Assembly (NCBI GenBank): GCA_000827325.1
Contig: KN832876.1
Span: 1,302,001 to 1,366,000, forward strand
Source of the DNA: Oidiodendron maius Zn
Taxonomy: Eukaryota > Ascomycota > Leotiomycetes > Myxotrichaceae
Reading direction: 5' to 3'
Length of the DNA: 64,000 nt
Shown: piece after piece, positions 45,712-57,910 of the stretch
Layout: each line of letters starts with the position of its first letter
How positions within the stretch are numbered: the stretch's first letter is position 1
Translations under genes and position numbers: made by a program
The notes under the pieces: generated by a model
The model's input: only the letters and a program-made list of their open reading frames with translations
Databases searched by the model: none
What the model was told of the DNA's origin: nothing

Positions 45712-47522
45712 GGACGTAGATACAGTACATAAAGCAAATATTTCGTTCTTTAATTATACATAAGATAGGTTTCTAGATATGGGTGTAAATCTGTGCAGAA
45801 CGAAGGGAGTAACGCGGCCGGCGTCATCCTGATAGACGTATGATCTCGAGGGAATACTAGGCGCAATGATAAACCTCCACTTCTTTGCCACACATCCAGA
45901 CCCGAGTCCCTGGCCATGGCATTGGCGGGTTGGGCGTCGTGCCAGGGTGTTCACATAATGTATATGTACTGTATCCTGTACGATAAGGGTACGAGACGCA
46001 TAACGTGATTTCCGGTTGATACTGTGCAGTTCCGGGACCACAGCATGGACGACGACCCTGCTGCTCCTCAATATCTCTGCGGTTGCCAATTATAGCTCCT
46101 TGGCTGAAATGGATGCAAGGCATGTGACTGTCGCTCGAGCCTGCTGAACGGACGCTGCTGAAAGCTGCTGGAGGGACAGGCCAGTGCGGAAGTTCCGCGG
46201 CACGACGAACTGCCAATTCGGATGGCCGGAGCAGAGAGGGCAAAGCGCCGAGGCCGATCCGACCTTGAGCCTCATCCATCACAGGCCCCAAGCTGCCCGG
46301 TCATGTCGCGCAACTGGTAATTGGCATTGCGGCGTCCAGGGAGATAATATGTCGCGCATTGGTCTTCGTCGCCGTCCCGTACACCAGCCCTTAAGCGACC
46401 GCCGCGGCAGCAGTGACTGAACGACGACCTCAGGCCGTCTTCCCTTGTGTCCTGCCGAGCTTCATCTCCCGTGTGCCCAACACCACAACGTTGTTGCCAC
46501 GCCGCTAACACGTCGCTCAATTGTGATACCTGATATCCTCTCACCGCTGCTTCCAAGTCTCTCTCAACGCGCGCCCTCTTCATCTCCTACGCCGCCTTTG
46601 GAGGAGCTCGCCACGCAACTTGTGGCCCTGCCTCTCTAGCGTAAACCCCGCAACCGCAACTTTTCGCGCTTCAACGGCAGCCGCGGTGCAATAGTCTCTC
46701 GAAAATCAACCCTCCTTTGTATCGAAATATTGGGATTTCAAGCGAAAGAAGTTAGGGACAGCCGATCCAATATTTGAAACAGAGCAGCGGAGCGCATGTT
46801 TGGGCATCGATGTCACTTTGGTGGAAACTGGTCGGCTACCTGCAGATCAGATTGGTAGTACAGCATTCGCATTGAGCAGCCAGTCCCCAATTGCGCTGTC
46901 GGATATCGAGCAGACCAAGGCGCGTGATCTCTGGCTTTCATACGGAGGACTTGGTGGCTCTCGTCAGCGGACGTTACGACCAGAGGAAAGTTCAGCGGAC
47001 ACGGCACGCCGGTACAAGAGGCTTTGGAGTGCGTCGCCGGCAGCGCTCTAGCGTAACAGTGGCTTAGGGAACTTGGGGGATTCTGGCCCATTCTAAACCT
47101 ACAGAACGCAGGAAGTGCGTGCGAACGCGTGTCTGTTCACACAAGGCACGCGACGGAACGTGGTGATCATTAAAAGCACCGGTTACTTGCTTTGCTCAGC
47201 GCAGCGTGTGAAGAGTACCAAGTAGCTAGCATCATTGCTAGGAACAGACGGTCTGGGCCGCAGCTGCGCATATATACGCCGATCTGGCCGCACTGTAGTG
47301 GGCCTGAGCTGAGGTGGAAGGAAGTCGAAGCTCTGGCGTGCAGTAAGCCAGCCGATTCGCTGCGGTCAGTATTTTCTTTGCCTACAGGTTGCACAAGCAT
47401 CCTGCGGCCAGGCAAAAGCTGGGAATTGGCGAGTGATATCAGCTGGAATTTATTAATCGAGGTGTGGTTTCGCAAGGAGAAGCTAGCTTGGTAGAAACTA
47501 CCGACTGAGTACTTAAGACAGG
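45712..47522. other. Long intergenic and leader region before acuK
   Basis: The 1.8 kb carry many overlapping open frames on both strands between 45850 and 47100, but none shows a family motif or codon bias, and they largely mirror each other. The region is GC-richer than its surroundings. A long upstream region is plausible for a carbon-source-controlled regulator gene. Confidence 0.45.
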
Positions 47523-49812
47523 ATGTCTGGAGATACTGAGATGGATGACCCCGAGATCTCCGATGGCGCTTCGGAGAACGAGTACAGCGATCATGAGCAG
47601 GAGATAGAGAAGGAGGATGACGATAATACGGACATGGCAGAGCATAACCCCCGGACGGACACTGATGGGAATGGTAATGTCGCAGGCTCAACAGCTGCGG
47701 CAAAGCCAAAATTGGACCCTAAAGATCCGTTAAGGCCCAGAAGGAAGAAGGCAAGAAGAGCCTGCTTTGCTTGCCAACGGGCACACTTGACTTGCGGTAA
47801 GATGACTTATTCATTTTGGTTATCTACGCCACTGCAAATCCGTCCTCTCTCATAGCCTGACCGAATTCTTAACTTGCTTTGAATTGGATAGTGACTAATG
47901 TACTTCCGTAGGAGACGAACGTCCATGTCAACGCTGCATCAAGCGTGGCCTTGCGGATGCCTGCCAAGATGGTGTTAGGAAGAAGGCGAAATACCTTCAC
48001 GACGCGCCACCTGAAGCTTTGAGACCAGTGCTAGGCCCTAATTATAATCAAATTGGTAACGGCCGATCCAATAATGAGCTGCCCAAGGTTAACACAGCTA
48101 CCGTGTCTACATCTTCCGATGCTTCTCCTGGAGTTGGTGGAGGTTTCTTCTCGCAAGCTGATGCTACGGCAGCGTACCCCATGTATCCTGGAAGCCAGCA
48201 AAGCCAGATGCCTCCACCATTGCAGGCAAGGCTCTCGTATAGCAGCCAACAGTCTCCCCTTTCACCAACCTTTCAAAATACCGTCAATCGACAATCAATA
48301 CAGGGGATCTCTGTACCGCAAGTATCGAACGACGTCCAAAATGGATTTGGTGGTGCACTCTTCGACCCTAGCAACCCCGCAATATTCAACTTCGACTTGG
48401 AAGGCCTAAACTTTGGTAACCACTATGGCGCTCTGGAGTTCGGAATGCTGGGGCACATGTCTTCGGGTGCGGCTGATACACCGCCCAAAGACAGTGCCGG
48501 ATCCATCTCCTCGCAAGGGATGGGCGATGTTAGTTTCAATAATGGCAACGTCTTCGGCTTCAACTTAACCCAACCCAATCAGATGTTTCCACAGGACATG
48601 ATGCAAGACTTCGTCGGTGTGGAACGTCAAAACAGTGCCGGTCAGATCTTCACCAGCAGTGCCCATCACGGCCTGCCTCGTGCATACGCTATTGCGACAG
48701 GGCCTGCAAGCCAACACAGTCCTAGCACAGATGCCAGCCCGGGGGGAAGTGGGATCGGATTCGATAGCTCACCTAGAGCAGCCCAAAATTACACCCCACC
48801 CAATACCACCACACGATCTGCGAAATGGCAAGAGAGCAAAGCAGCCGCCAGTTCGAAGTACGGCCCATCTTCTATTCTTGGCAAGCGAACAAGAGATCCG
48901 TCCTCGATTTACGACACAGTCAAGGAGCCGTACTCCTATACCACTGGCTTCCACAACTTAACTGCCTTCTTGCAACGGCGTTTCTCTGCCAACAAGACAT
49001 TACAAATAGCAAAATCACTTGCTTCAATTCGCCCTTCCTTCATTTCCTGTACCAAAACGCTGAATCGCCAGGACTTGGTCTTCATGGAGAAGTGTTTTCA
49101 AAGAACTCTTTTCGAATATGAAGAATTTATGTTGAATTGCTGCACGCCTACTCTGGTTTGCCGGCGAACAGGTGAAGTTGCTGCTGTAAATAAAGAGTTC
49201 ACTCTCCTGACCGGATGGAAGAAAGATGTACTGCTAGGAAAGGAGCCGAATCTGAATATTACTACTGGCAGAAATCGAGAGGCTGGCTCTGCACCTGCCA
49301 GCGGAGGGAATACGGGTCGTGCAGGGCTTTCAACACCCAGACTACTCCCCCTTAGTGTGCCGGAGCCACAAGGAACCGGGGAAGGGAGATCCCAGTCTGT
49401 TTTCTTGGCCGAGCTATTGGATGATGATAGTGTGATAGCTTTCTATGAAGATTTTGCGCGGCTGGCTTTTGGAGACAGTAGAGGAAGCGTGACGACGAGA
49501 TGCAAGCTTCTGAAATACCAAACAAAGGATGGCACGCAAGAGTCGCCAGAGGCGAAGGAGAATGGCAAGATCAAGTTGCCGGATAATGGAGGCATTGGAG
49601 GCCTGGGCAACAGGGTCAGGGAGATTGATGGCGAGCATGGGATTGGTCGGTTGGAGAGAGACGGCAAGATGGATTGTAGCTATTGCTGGACGGTAAAGAG
49701 GGACGTTTTTGATATTCCCATGCTGATCGTTATGAACGTATGTCCTCCTTCCCCGTTAACCCCATCTCCTGATTTTCACTGATTGGCACTCTAGTTTCTA
49801 CCCTGCATATGA
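47523..49812 (+). CDS. acuK: Transcription activator of gluconeogenesis (AcuK/ERT1), Zn2Cys6 with PAS
   Basis: Three exons, 47523..47796, 47912..49737 and 49795..49812, with introns of 115 and 57 nt, give 705 aa. The acidic N-terminus leads to [20 protein letters not shown] and, across intron 1, [20 protein letters not shown], a complete Zn2Cys6 cluster (first Cys about 81), followed by [20 protein letters not shown], diagnostic for AcuK/ERT1. A PAS-like domain follows ([40 protein letters not shown]). The last six-codon exon gives FLPCI and a stop, the usual family end. AcuK works with AcuM to turn on gluconeogenic genes such as PEP carboxykinase and fructose-1,6-bisphosphatase, and in some fungi iron-uptake genes. 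Confidence 0.96.
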
Positions 49813-50228
49813 GGTCTTGGTTATAATTGCATCGGGATTTGCATGGGTATTGGCGCGAAACGGTCATTGAAAAGGGCCACGTGTAGACGATTTGGGGGCT
49901 TTGAGACCTTGGCGGCGTTTTGGATTTATATATGGTGTCGGTACGGTGCAGGATCACCGATGCTCGTATGCAGATAACAGGACAAAAGCTAAATAAAAAT
50001 ATTTCGACGAGTATAAATAACGATATCTTCAATTGATAGAGCATTGTGTTTTAGCTTTCCCGCACTCCACAGCCTTGCGGAGGAATACGATCGCCGTGGC
50101 CAATTGGGAGAGACCCAAGCTCAAAAATCGCAGCCTTGCTGACAACCAAATGTATGCCCAGCCAACTCCTTCCATATCAACCTCCACGTATTCTCTTTCT
50201 CTCTGCCCAGCCTCCATTATCTGCAAGT
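49813..50228. other. Intergenic, tandem genes
   Basis: 3' flank of acuK and promoter of the riboflavin kinase gene. No coding signal seen. Confidence 0.55.
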
Positions 50229-50861
50229 ATGCGACCAGACGGCCCTCGTCCAACGATAATTGGACCAGACTCTGGCCCCGAAGCGCCGTTCCCTCTGCGC
50301 ATGAAGGGCAAAGTCGTCTCCGGATTCGGCAGAGGTTCCAAAGAAGTTCGTCTCCTCAGCTCTCACTTTAAGGAACACAAAGGCTGATGATCGGCCCGCT
50401 TACAGCTCGGCATCCCCACAGCGAATATCCCCGTGGAAGGCGTCTCCTGGATCGATGAAGCCGAGAGCGGTGTCTACTTCGGTTGGGCAGGCATCCAGCT
50501 CCCTACGTCCCACCCGTCTCTCTCACCGGTACCCCCGTCCTCCAGCACCGCGCCGCCCGAAGACAAGGTCGCGGAGGGGTGGCGCATCTACCCGATGGTG
50601 ATGTCGATTGGGTACAACCCGTTCTATAAGAACAAGGTGCGCAGCGCAGAGGTGCACGTGCTGCACAAATTCGAGACGGACTTCTACGGCAGCGAGATGG
50701 CGATCAGCATCCTGGGGTACATACGGCCAGAGTACGACTATGTTAGCGTGGAGGCGTTGATCGAGGACATCAATACCGATATAGAGGTGTCGAAGCGCAG
50801 TTTAGAGAGGGAAGCATGGCAGAAGGGGCGTGAGGATAGGTATCTATGGGGAGAGGAGTAG
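50229..50861 (+). CDS. fmn1: Riboflavin kinase
   Basis: Two exons, 50229..50345 and 50406..50861, around a 60-nt intron (GTTCGT to TACAG, at a codon boundary) give 190 aa. The flavokinase core is clear: MKGKVVSGFGRGSKE joins LGIPTANIPVEG across the intron, giving the PTAN motif that binds Mg-ATP and riboflavin. GVYFGWAGIQLP, MVMSIGYNPFYKNKVRSAEV, HVLHKFETDFYG and ILGYIRPEYDYVSVEALIED follow. The enzyme makes FMN from riboflavin and ATP, an essential step for all flavoproteins. Length and order are normal for the monofunctional eukaryotic enzyme. Confidence 0.96.
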
Positions 50862-52771
50862 TGACGTGGAGCAGAGAGACAAATCTTTGCTTGACATTGG
50901 GGTCTTGCTGGTGAGACGGAGCAAGATAGATAGTTTTCATTTATGATTCATGATTTTGGTACAGCGCTTATTTGATACAAATGCGCTAGAGACGGGGTAG
51001 ACATAGATAGAAATAACGTCTGGCATAGATTTCGACCTCGCTGTCTCAGTTATTGATCTCATCCTTTGGCCAACATTGGATTGCCAGCACTCGCCCGTCA
51101 CTCTATACCCCTCGTTGGCATCACTACATATACCATATACCCGTTCTCATATTTGCCCGCCCTTACCTTAAGGCAAGGGGACGACCAGACTATAGGTCCC
51201 CAGCTCGACTTGCAGACTGCATGGTTCCTTCCGTATAGTTGTTATAGGGAATACTCACTAAGGTAGCAGCGGGCTCGATGACCAGACACCAGCCCGGTGT
51301 GCACAATGGGTGCAAGCCACGGGGTTTACTTGGCCCACCATCTACAGGCCACCAAAAAAAAAAAGTTGGCGGGTAATCTCCTGCCCAGCCAAGCCGTCAA
51401 AAGCGTACCTATAATCCGTTAGTACATATTATACAGTATTATGCCCTTAATGTTCAGTTATGACTTCAAGCTCCCACAAGTTGCCGAGTCCCCGATCTAA
51501 CGTGAGTCAGGCATCGCTCTACCCACAAATCAAAAGTAGCATATATACCAGCATAAGCAGCCCTGATGATTTGCAACACATGCCATAGCCTCTTTTAATC
51601 ATCTTGCGAGTCAGACATCGAAACTGTTCTGAGAAATCCCTGACACTAGTTGCCGGTCAACATGTCTTTCATCACTGTCGCTGCATACCGTTTGCGTCCA
51701 TAGCATGAGTTGGCTGAATCCAGCCACGATATTCCTGGATGTTTGGCCCAAGGTGAAGCAGATCAGTAATAAAAAGCGACAATATGTTCAAGCCAAGTAT
51801 CGTTCATGGCGGCTAGTTCCAGCTCCAAGGACAGGTATTAGCCTAAGCAGCATGCAAATCTAACGAGAACTTAAATCCCAATTAGTTTAAAAAGGAGTTT
51901 AATACACACTTCGTGAAAGTTGGTATTAAAGGGCATAGCAGTGATCACAAGCCTGATCGCGTACCTGACGATAAGCCTGAACAAGCCCGCGAACGACCAG
52001 CCTGATGCCGAATCCCTACAGTAAGCGAAGTGACGGAATGATAATTTCCAGGTCAGGACTTGGGAGATAACGATTAGATCATTTCGGAATTTCAGAAAAT
52101 AATAAATTCCACGTTACGTCTGGGTGCTACTTTATGACACCTACATGTCTTCACGAATTCAATACTCCAAGTTTAAATACTCCAATGCTAAGGGTAGCGT
52201 CTTCCTCTTCTTCTTGTATGTCTCATGCCTAGTAATTCAGGCAACCAATCTGGACCCTCAGCCAGCGGCCCGCCCCCCTCTTTGAATCCCTGCAGCGAAA
52301 ATGCGAATGGCAGGACAACCAGCTTGCTACAAGAGCACCGAGTATCGAGTTGTCATCCATTCCCTCCTCTCTCGACACCTCAAATTCTCTCATCACAACG
52401 GATAATAACCAGTAGCACATCCGTATTTGTCGCATCTGGAACGAGCATCCACGAACTTCTATCTCACGAGATTTGACGATTTTCAAGAGGCCTAGCCCAC
52501 TTTGTTTACTCTTGGCAACGAAGCTACGGTCTCCATAGTTACCGCCAACACCCTCTTCTCTTCCAGCGTCCGTCCTCCCACAACCCTCATCGCACCTATA
52601 CAGAAAGAAAAGCATTGCTGACCTCTGTCCAGACTCCCACCGATATCTCCCTGAAACCCGTCTTCAAGTCCATCGCCTCGCCTCGTCACTGCCCGCCCCA
52701 TCTCTCACCTCCAGCGCACAAGAATCCACCATCCTTATCACACTCAAACTTCTCTCCTCCACACATACAAA
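50862..52771. other. Long intergenic region without a recognisable gene
   Basis: The 1.9 kb hold only short frames. I see an A-run near 51355, three copies of AGCCTGA spaced about 27-30 bases apart between 51940 and 52010, and a pyrimidine-rich leader (about 52480-52770) before the small membrane protein gene. No tRNA or transposon end was identified. Confidence 0.5.
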
Positions 52772-52924
52772 ATGCAGGAAAACGACGTCATCGCCATCAT
52801 CATCATCATTCTCTTCCTTGTCCTCGCTCTGATCGCCTTCGGCATCTACCGCCTTGTGACCATCGCCCGTGGCGGCAGCAGTACTGGCAGCGACCGGACC
52901 AGTCTGGCGGACGCCGATGACTGA
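52772..52924 (+). CDS. Small single-pass membrane protein, 50 aa
   Basis: An ATG-initiated frame of 50 codons starting MQENDVIAIIIIILFLVLAL. Residues 6-28 form one strong hydrophobic helix, with an acidic N-terminal side and a basic Arg-containing C-terminal side (YRLVTIARGG), the layout of a type III or tail-in membrane microprotein. The rest is a Ser/Asp-rich hydrophilic tail. Codons are strongly biased to ATC, CTC and GCC, as in expressed fungal genes, and the long pyrimidine-rich leader before it looks like a promoter. No family is recognised. Eleven more codons stay open after the TGA (see findings). Confidence 0.6.
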   Translation: MQENDVIAIIIIILFLVLALIAFGIYRLVTIARGGSSTGSDRTSLADADD

Positions 52925-53397
52925 ATGTACCTCAACAAGCTGCTGCAGAAGAACGACTAGTACGTGCGATTTTATGATGGGCTTAGCATGGCGAATCAAA
53001 TGCCTTGGATTGCATAACTGTGATATATGCAGGGAAAAGAACATATGAAGCCCTTTGGCTGGGATAATGATGAGATACCAATCGAGGGATTTAGATGTAT
53101 ATATAGATAGTATAGCATTGGGCGTCTGGGTATGGATAGCGTGCAGAGGGATACACACCTATATCGGGCTGATATGCAAACGTTTGAGGAATAGAGTGTC
53201 AATATAATTACGTTCCACGCTATACCATACATCCTTCCGATTATTCAGATTGAAGTACATGAATTTGTGAACTTGTCATTCCGAAAATCTTCCAACGATC
53301 TATATCTATAATCCGCTGCAGATTCCATTAAGAATTAGTCGCTTATTAAAACAAACGTTGGGGTATCAATTGAAGCTGCTCTTCACCAAGGTCATAT
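52925..53397. other. Intergenic, convergent 3' flanks
   Basis: 3' side of the small membrane protein gene and of the oxidoreductase gene. An in-frame extension of the small gene (52925-52960) lies here. AT-rich otherwise. Confidence 0.5.
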
Positions 53398-54763
53398 CTA
53401 TACCTCCACCTTGTACTTACTTGAAGGCCGGAGCGGAAGCCCCGCCTTTTCATATGCGGAGTCTATCATGGCAGATTGGTGGATGGAATCTTCCCCGTCC
53501 ATCCATACCCCGGAGCCTTCTCTCTTCTTTATTTTGTTGACGAACTGTTCAAGCATGTGCCTGTACGTAGTCCAATGATCCTCTCCCGGCTTCTTAGTAT
53601 CTCCCTGGCTCTCCCAGTTGTACACCTTTTTCGAACTCTTCTTCGTCCATGACTTGATTAATTTCCTGCTTTCTTTATTGCGGATCGTGTGTGATTCCAC
53701 TATATCGATCCGATGCCAGAAGGTCGGGAGCACATTGTTGTAAAACGTGACAGTCTTTACAACAACGTGTTCTTGCTCGGCAGGTAGTCTGTCCTCCACT
53801 AGGGCCTCACGATGGGTGACAGTACACTTCGGGGCGCTAAACGCAGGTTGGCCGAACCATCCACTCAAAGCAAGGTCCACATCGACTGTTCCAATTCCAC
53901 CATTGGGAAACTTGAACTTCGCTTTAGACGCTTGGTCACACTTCTGATCCCATCCTTTCGGCATTAATCTCGGAACGCATTCGATGCATTCCTCTGGCTC
54001 CGTACCGAATATCTGGCGCAGACTGAGAACTGTGTATGCACCCATGTCCATGAGTGCTCCGCCAGAGAGGTCATATACACACCGGATGTCGTCGTTCGGG
54101 AAGGCACCTTTAAATATACTGAGTGATGAATATGCCGTCTCGACATTTGGGGAGTCTATGAGGGAGAGAAACGATTGCCATGCGGGGTGGAATCGCATGT
54201 GGAAGGCTTCTAGGAGGACCGGCGCATCTGGTCCCTTAAGGAGTTCATGGCGGAACAGTATCTCCGCCTCAGAGGCATTCGATACGGAGGGCTTTTCTAG
54301 TAATACATGCTTGCCCGCCTTCAGTGCTTTTAGAGTCCATTCGTAGTGAAGGCCGTTCGGGAGCGCAATATATATGGCATCAATAGAGGGGTCGTCAAGC
54401 AACTCTAGATAGTAGGAGTCAATAATCAGCGTACTGAAAGTCGTGGTGCTACCGACCTTGATATGACTTGAAGACCACTGGGATGTTATGTTTCTTGGCG
54501 TAAGCTTGCGCCTTGGTCTCGTCCCGAGCGGCGACAGCAGCAATGATGACCTCGGGGTGTGACACGGCTGGCCTGATAATAGCCATTGGACTGATGTATG
54601 TCAGATTACCTTGTCTGACTACAATAAAGAGGGCCTTGTATTGTACTTACGCAATGTTGGAGGCTCCTAGAAGACCGAACCTCACAGCATCTGCAGCTTT
54701 AGCTGGATGCGGAGGATAGAAAATGGTAAGGTTTCGCCGTATAATCTGGACGAGAGAAGCCAT
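53398..54763 (-). CDS. Gfo/Idh/MocA-family NAD(P)-dependent oxidoreductase
   Basis: Three exons on the minus strand, 54651..54763, 54457..54590 and 53398..54404, with introns of 60 and 52 nt, give 417 aa. The N-terminus has the dinucleotide fold start VRFGLLGASNIAPMAIIRPA. IDAIYIALPNGLHYEWTLKA and the signature KHVLLEKPSVSNASEAE follow, where the EKP Lys is part of the active site. The C-terminal beta-sheet domain includes GGALMDMGAYTVLSLRQIFG. The family oxidises or reduces sugars, cyclitols or trans-dihydrodiols; this one most resembles the dimeric dihydrodiol or D-xylose dehydrogenase branch, by general pattern only. The start is divergent from the NSE2 gene. Confidence 0.9.
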
Positions 54764-55263
54764 GATTGCGATTATTGATTAGACGCGAGACGCGAGGAGA
54801 GGGAAAGGGGGAGAGTAAGGAAGCTTTAAATAAGATACCGGGTGGCACGAATGAAATCGGAAGTTGCAAATCTGGTCCTAGAATCGCCGCCCGCGATACC
54901 ACCCCAGCTGGTGAAATATTACGCGATGCAACATATGGGATCGGTGGATGGACAGTACAGGGTCACGAACAGGGGCTTACCTTCCCTTTATAATCAACCT
55001 CCTGTAAAGAATACGGAACTTCTGAAGCCTCACCATGGAGATTTCTGCAATAAATAACATACATGCAGTGAAAAGAAACCGGAAGGGAAAAGACAGACTG
55101 GGATTGTGGACGTGAATGAATGATTTGGCAGGTAAAAGTTAATTGATCCCCGCTTACGGTTCTCGCGCGTCTTCCGCACGCGTCCACCTCTGAAGGCGAT
55201 TTGTCGAAAGCAACAGCACAAACTTCAGCCACTCCATCACTTAGCCTGCGTACATCCAGCGAT
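54764..55263. promoter_or_regulatory. Divergent promoter region of the oxidoreductase and nse2 genes
   Basis: 500 bp between divergent starts with no supported gene. The open frame before 55264 lacks an ATG and is not used. Confidence 0.45.
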
Positions 55264-56648
55264 ATGCCCCGAACGAAGCATTTATCCTCCCAATCTCGTC
55301 TGAGCGAACACTCCTCGCCAGCTCGGCGTCATCGTCAAGATGCAGACTCGGAAGACCAACAATCCACCCCGCTCCCACCATACGAGCCACCGAGTTTCCC
55401 TCTCACGGCGTCTCAAAATCGCGCTTTGGATGATCTCCGTGTGAACTACGATGATGCGGCGTACAAGAAGCATATTGAAGCCGCTAAGAAGAATATCACA
55501 AGTGCTATCGGGGAGAGCAACGACAGATTAACTGCGCACAGGTCTAAGGTCCGGAAAACAGAGGAGAAAGCCCACCAACAGGGACGAGACAAAACAGAAG
55601 CTGAAATCGAGGAAGAGAGATATACACAGATCATGAACAAGAAGGTTACGGATCTGACTGCGAGGGGAGAGAAGGCAATGCGGGACCTAATCGACTATAG
55701 TGATGAGCTAGCGATGCAAGACTCAATCATGACGGAGGTTAGTGAGAATATCTGTGCGGCGCCCGCGCGTCGTCCTACCGCTGGGATGCGAAGGAGGGGC
55801 GGCGACGAAGATGGCGACGAGGAGAATCTTGCTGGAGAACCACTTGCATCAGACGCCACTATTCTAAGCCCGGTGGAATTATTGAAGAAGGCGAAAGAGG
55901 AATACACAGCTTCGTACACAGCAAAGAGCATGACTGAGAGGTAAGAAAAGTGTATTCTAATTCCCATTAGCTATGCTAACTTGGATTCTAGATATGTTAA
56001 CAACGACTATAAGTCATTTAAGAGGACAGTTCACGATGCTATGCACCCAGGAGATGATGCTCCTCCTGTTCCCCACGCATCTACATGGTTCTCTGAGAAC
56101 AACATAGCTGGCTCTCGTAATAGGCGACCTAGAAATAGCACAGACGGTGCAAATGGCGAATCTGATGACGAAGACGATGTCATTATCGCCAGCGCGACGA
56201 CAAATCTAAAATGCCCATTGACCTTGCAGATGTTTGTAGAGCCGTACAGCAACAATGTCTGCTCACATTCCTTCGAGAAGTCAGCTATTATAGCATATCT
56301 CCGCGAAAATGGGGTGGTATACGGTCAACCAAATCAGCGACATGGACAGAGGACGGCTGACGGTCCAAGGCAAGTTAAGTGTCCATCTGTGGGTTGCGAC
56401 GTAGTAAGTCCATTTTACATACACCATCATTCAGCCTCTAAACTGACCATTCGCAGATGCTCGAGCTGAACGATTTCTACGACGACCAAATACTCCTCCG
56501 GCAAGTGAAGCGGGCGCAACGCAGCGCAGGGCTTGAGATGGAAGACGACGACGACACTGCGGATTTAGAGCGCAGAGGAGGAAGAGCGGAAGAGGTTGGT
56601 GATGAGAGCGAATATCAAGCCACTAAGCTAGAAGGAACCAGAGGATGA
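55264..56648 (+). CDS. nse2: E3 SUMO-protein ligase NSE2/MMS21 (SMC5/6 complex)
   Basis: Three exons, 55264..55940, 55992..56403 and 56457..56648, with introns of 51 and 53 nt, give 426 aa. The start MPRTKHLSSQSRLSEHSSPA is the first ATG in a frame that is open further up. The N-terminal 200 residues are charged and helical, as expected for the arm that wraps SMC5. The SP-RING is complete: LKCPLTLQMFVEPYSNNVCS, HSFEKSAIIAYL, VKCPSVGCDV and, after intron 2, MLELNDFYDDQILLRQVKRA. NSE2 attaches SUMO to cohesin and repair proteins within the SMC5/6 complex during homologous recombination. The C-terminal acidic tail is family-typical. Confidence 0.95.
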
Positions 56649-57383
56649 TCTATCTACCGTGATAATGTATTCTATACTATCGATGCTACTGTCTTTAATG
56701 AGTTGCTGTCGGATAGGCGGCTTGCCGCCAGTGTTGTAAGATGGATATAGAGCGTCGAGCGCGCCTGCCCTACACTAGCAGTGCATCGCACCTTAAAACA
56801 AGAGAATCTGCCATGATTGACAGCAAAGATATAATCATTACTTGCTCGAGTCCTATTAATTTGTCCAAAGAACAAGTAGAGCAGAAAAGCACTTTTAGCC
56901 CTACTATTTGATTGTTTATTACATGAATAACCAATGGCGATTTTCTCCGTCCGCTAAGGTCAATCACAGGTGAAATCAACCCTAACTCTCATTCCGCTAG
57001 CTCGACCATTATGACTTGCAACTGTACGTGGCTTAGGAAAGCGGTCCGTTGTAATGAAATCTTATCACTGGTCTCCCTTAAGGGATGGTAAAAGCACCCC
57101 GAGCAGTGGTGATCTTGTGATCCGCCAGCAGATGACCAACCCCCCTGATAGTGCACCCTCATAGAAGCAGACACAGATAGGTAGAATGAAGTCACCTTCC
57201 ACCAGCGATGCACTCGTGCGTGAAGACGTCAAGTATCAGCCAAGTGGAGCCGAAGCATCTTATCGATATAACTATCCCTTGCTGCTACTTCTTCAACAGT
57301 ACCGTGATAGAGTATCTATTGGTGTCTTGTGAGAGTAGTAGCCTTGATCTAATGATGTTTTGTTCAATAATAACTTGACCATA

Positions 57384-57563
57384 TCAACCGTAGCATTTGC
57401 CTATAAAGTCCCAATTGCGGCCCAAAAAGCTTTTAATTTCACGTATCTTCTCATCGCGAGACTTTTTGAGGACACATAACTTCTCTTCGTGTGTGTTAAA
57501 ACGCTCTAGTATTCCTCCCCAGGTTTGATCGTACCCTAAGGACATATTGCTAGCCAAAGTCAT
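57384..57563 (-). CDS. Doubtful 59-aa protein or exon relic
   Basis: An ATG-started frame on the minus strand reading MTLASNMSLGYDQTWGGILE, then a Lys/Glu-rich helix (LKKSRDEKIREIKSF) ending GRNWDFIGKCYG. The make-up looks protein-like, with two Trp and a regular charged helix. No family is recognised. It could be the last exon of a decayed gene or a lineage-specific microprotein. Overlap with nothing else supports but does not prove it. Confidence 0.25.
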   Translation of the reverse strand: MTLASNMSLGYDQTWGGILERFNTHEEKLCVLKKSRDEKIREIKSFLGRNWDFIGKCYG

Positions 57564-57876
57564 TTACCAGCCAAAAAAAACGATGAGGTTTGCTAAGTGG
57601 TAGCACAGAAAGACTCTTTAAAAATAGTTGTATGTTAAGTGCGAAAGAGGTTGAGTAGGCAGAGGTGACGAGAACCACCATTCAATAGATAATTCGAGAT
57701 GCCTTATACCCTTAATATTAAGGCTGTTCGTCTAACTTTCCCTAACCACATCCCTACGCGTCTCCACATCTCGACACCGGAGGTGGGCGATCTCTCCGGA
57801 GAAAACGTAACACAGCCATCCATGTTCCGGAGAATATCCAAGAAGCGCGCAAGGCACGAAAATGGACAAGGGACGA

Positions 57877-57910
57877 AAATCGGCAATGAGAGAAAATCGG
57901 CAATGAGAGA
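57877..57910. repeat. Tandem duplication of a 17-bp unit
   Basis: AAAATCGGCAATGAGAG occurs twice, head to tail, without mismatch (57877-57893 and 57894-57910). It lies inside the doubtful 73-aa frame and may reflect replication slippage. Confidence 0.9.

Noticed and set aside
45857-46640. Several overlapping frames of 60-144 aa on both strands upstream of acuK
   Set aside because: They mirror each other, have no domain, and are explained by raised GC content with few stop codons.
47170-47709. 179-aa minus-strand frame
   Set aside because: Antisense to the first exon and leader of acuK.
51940-52010. Three AGCCTGA copies about 27-30 bases apart, considered as a CRISPR-like or regulatory array
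   Set aside because: Units are only seven bases, spacing is irregular, and the host is a fungus.
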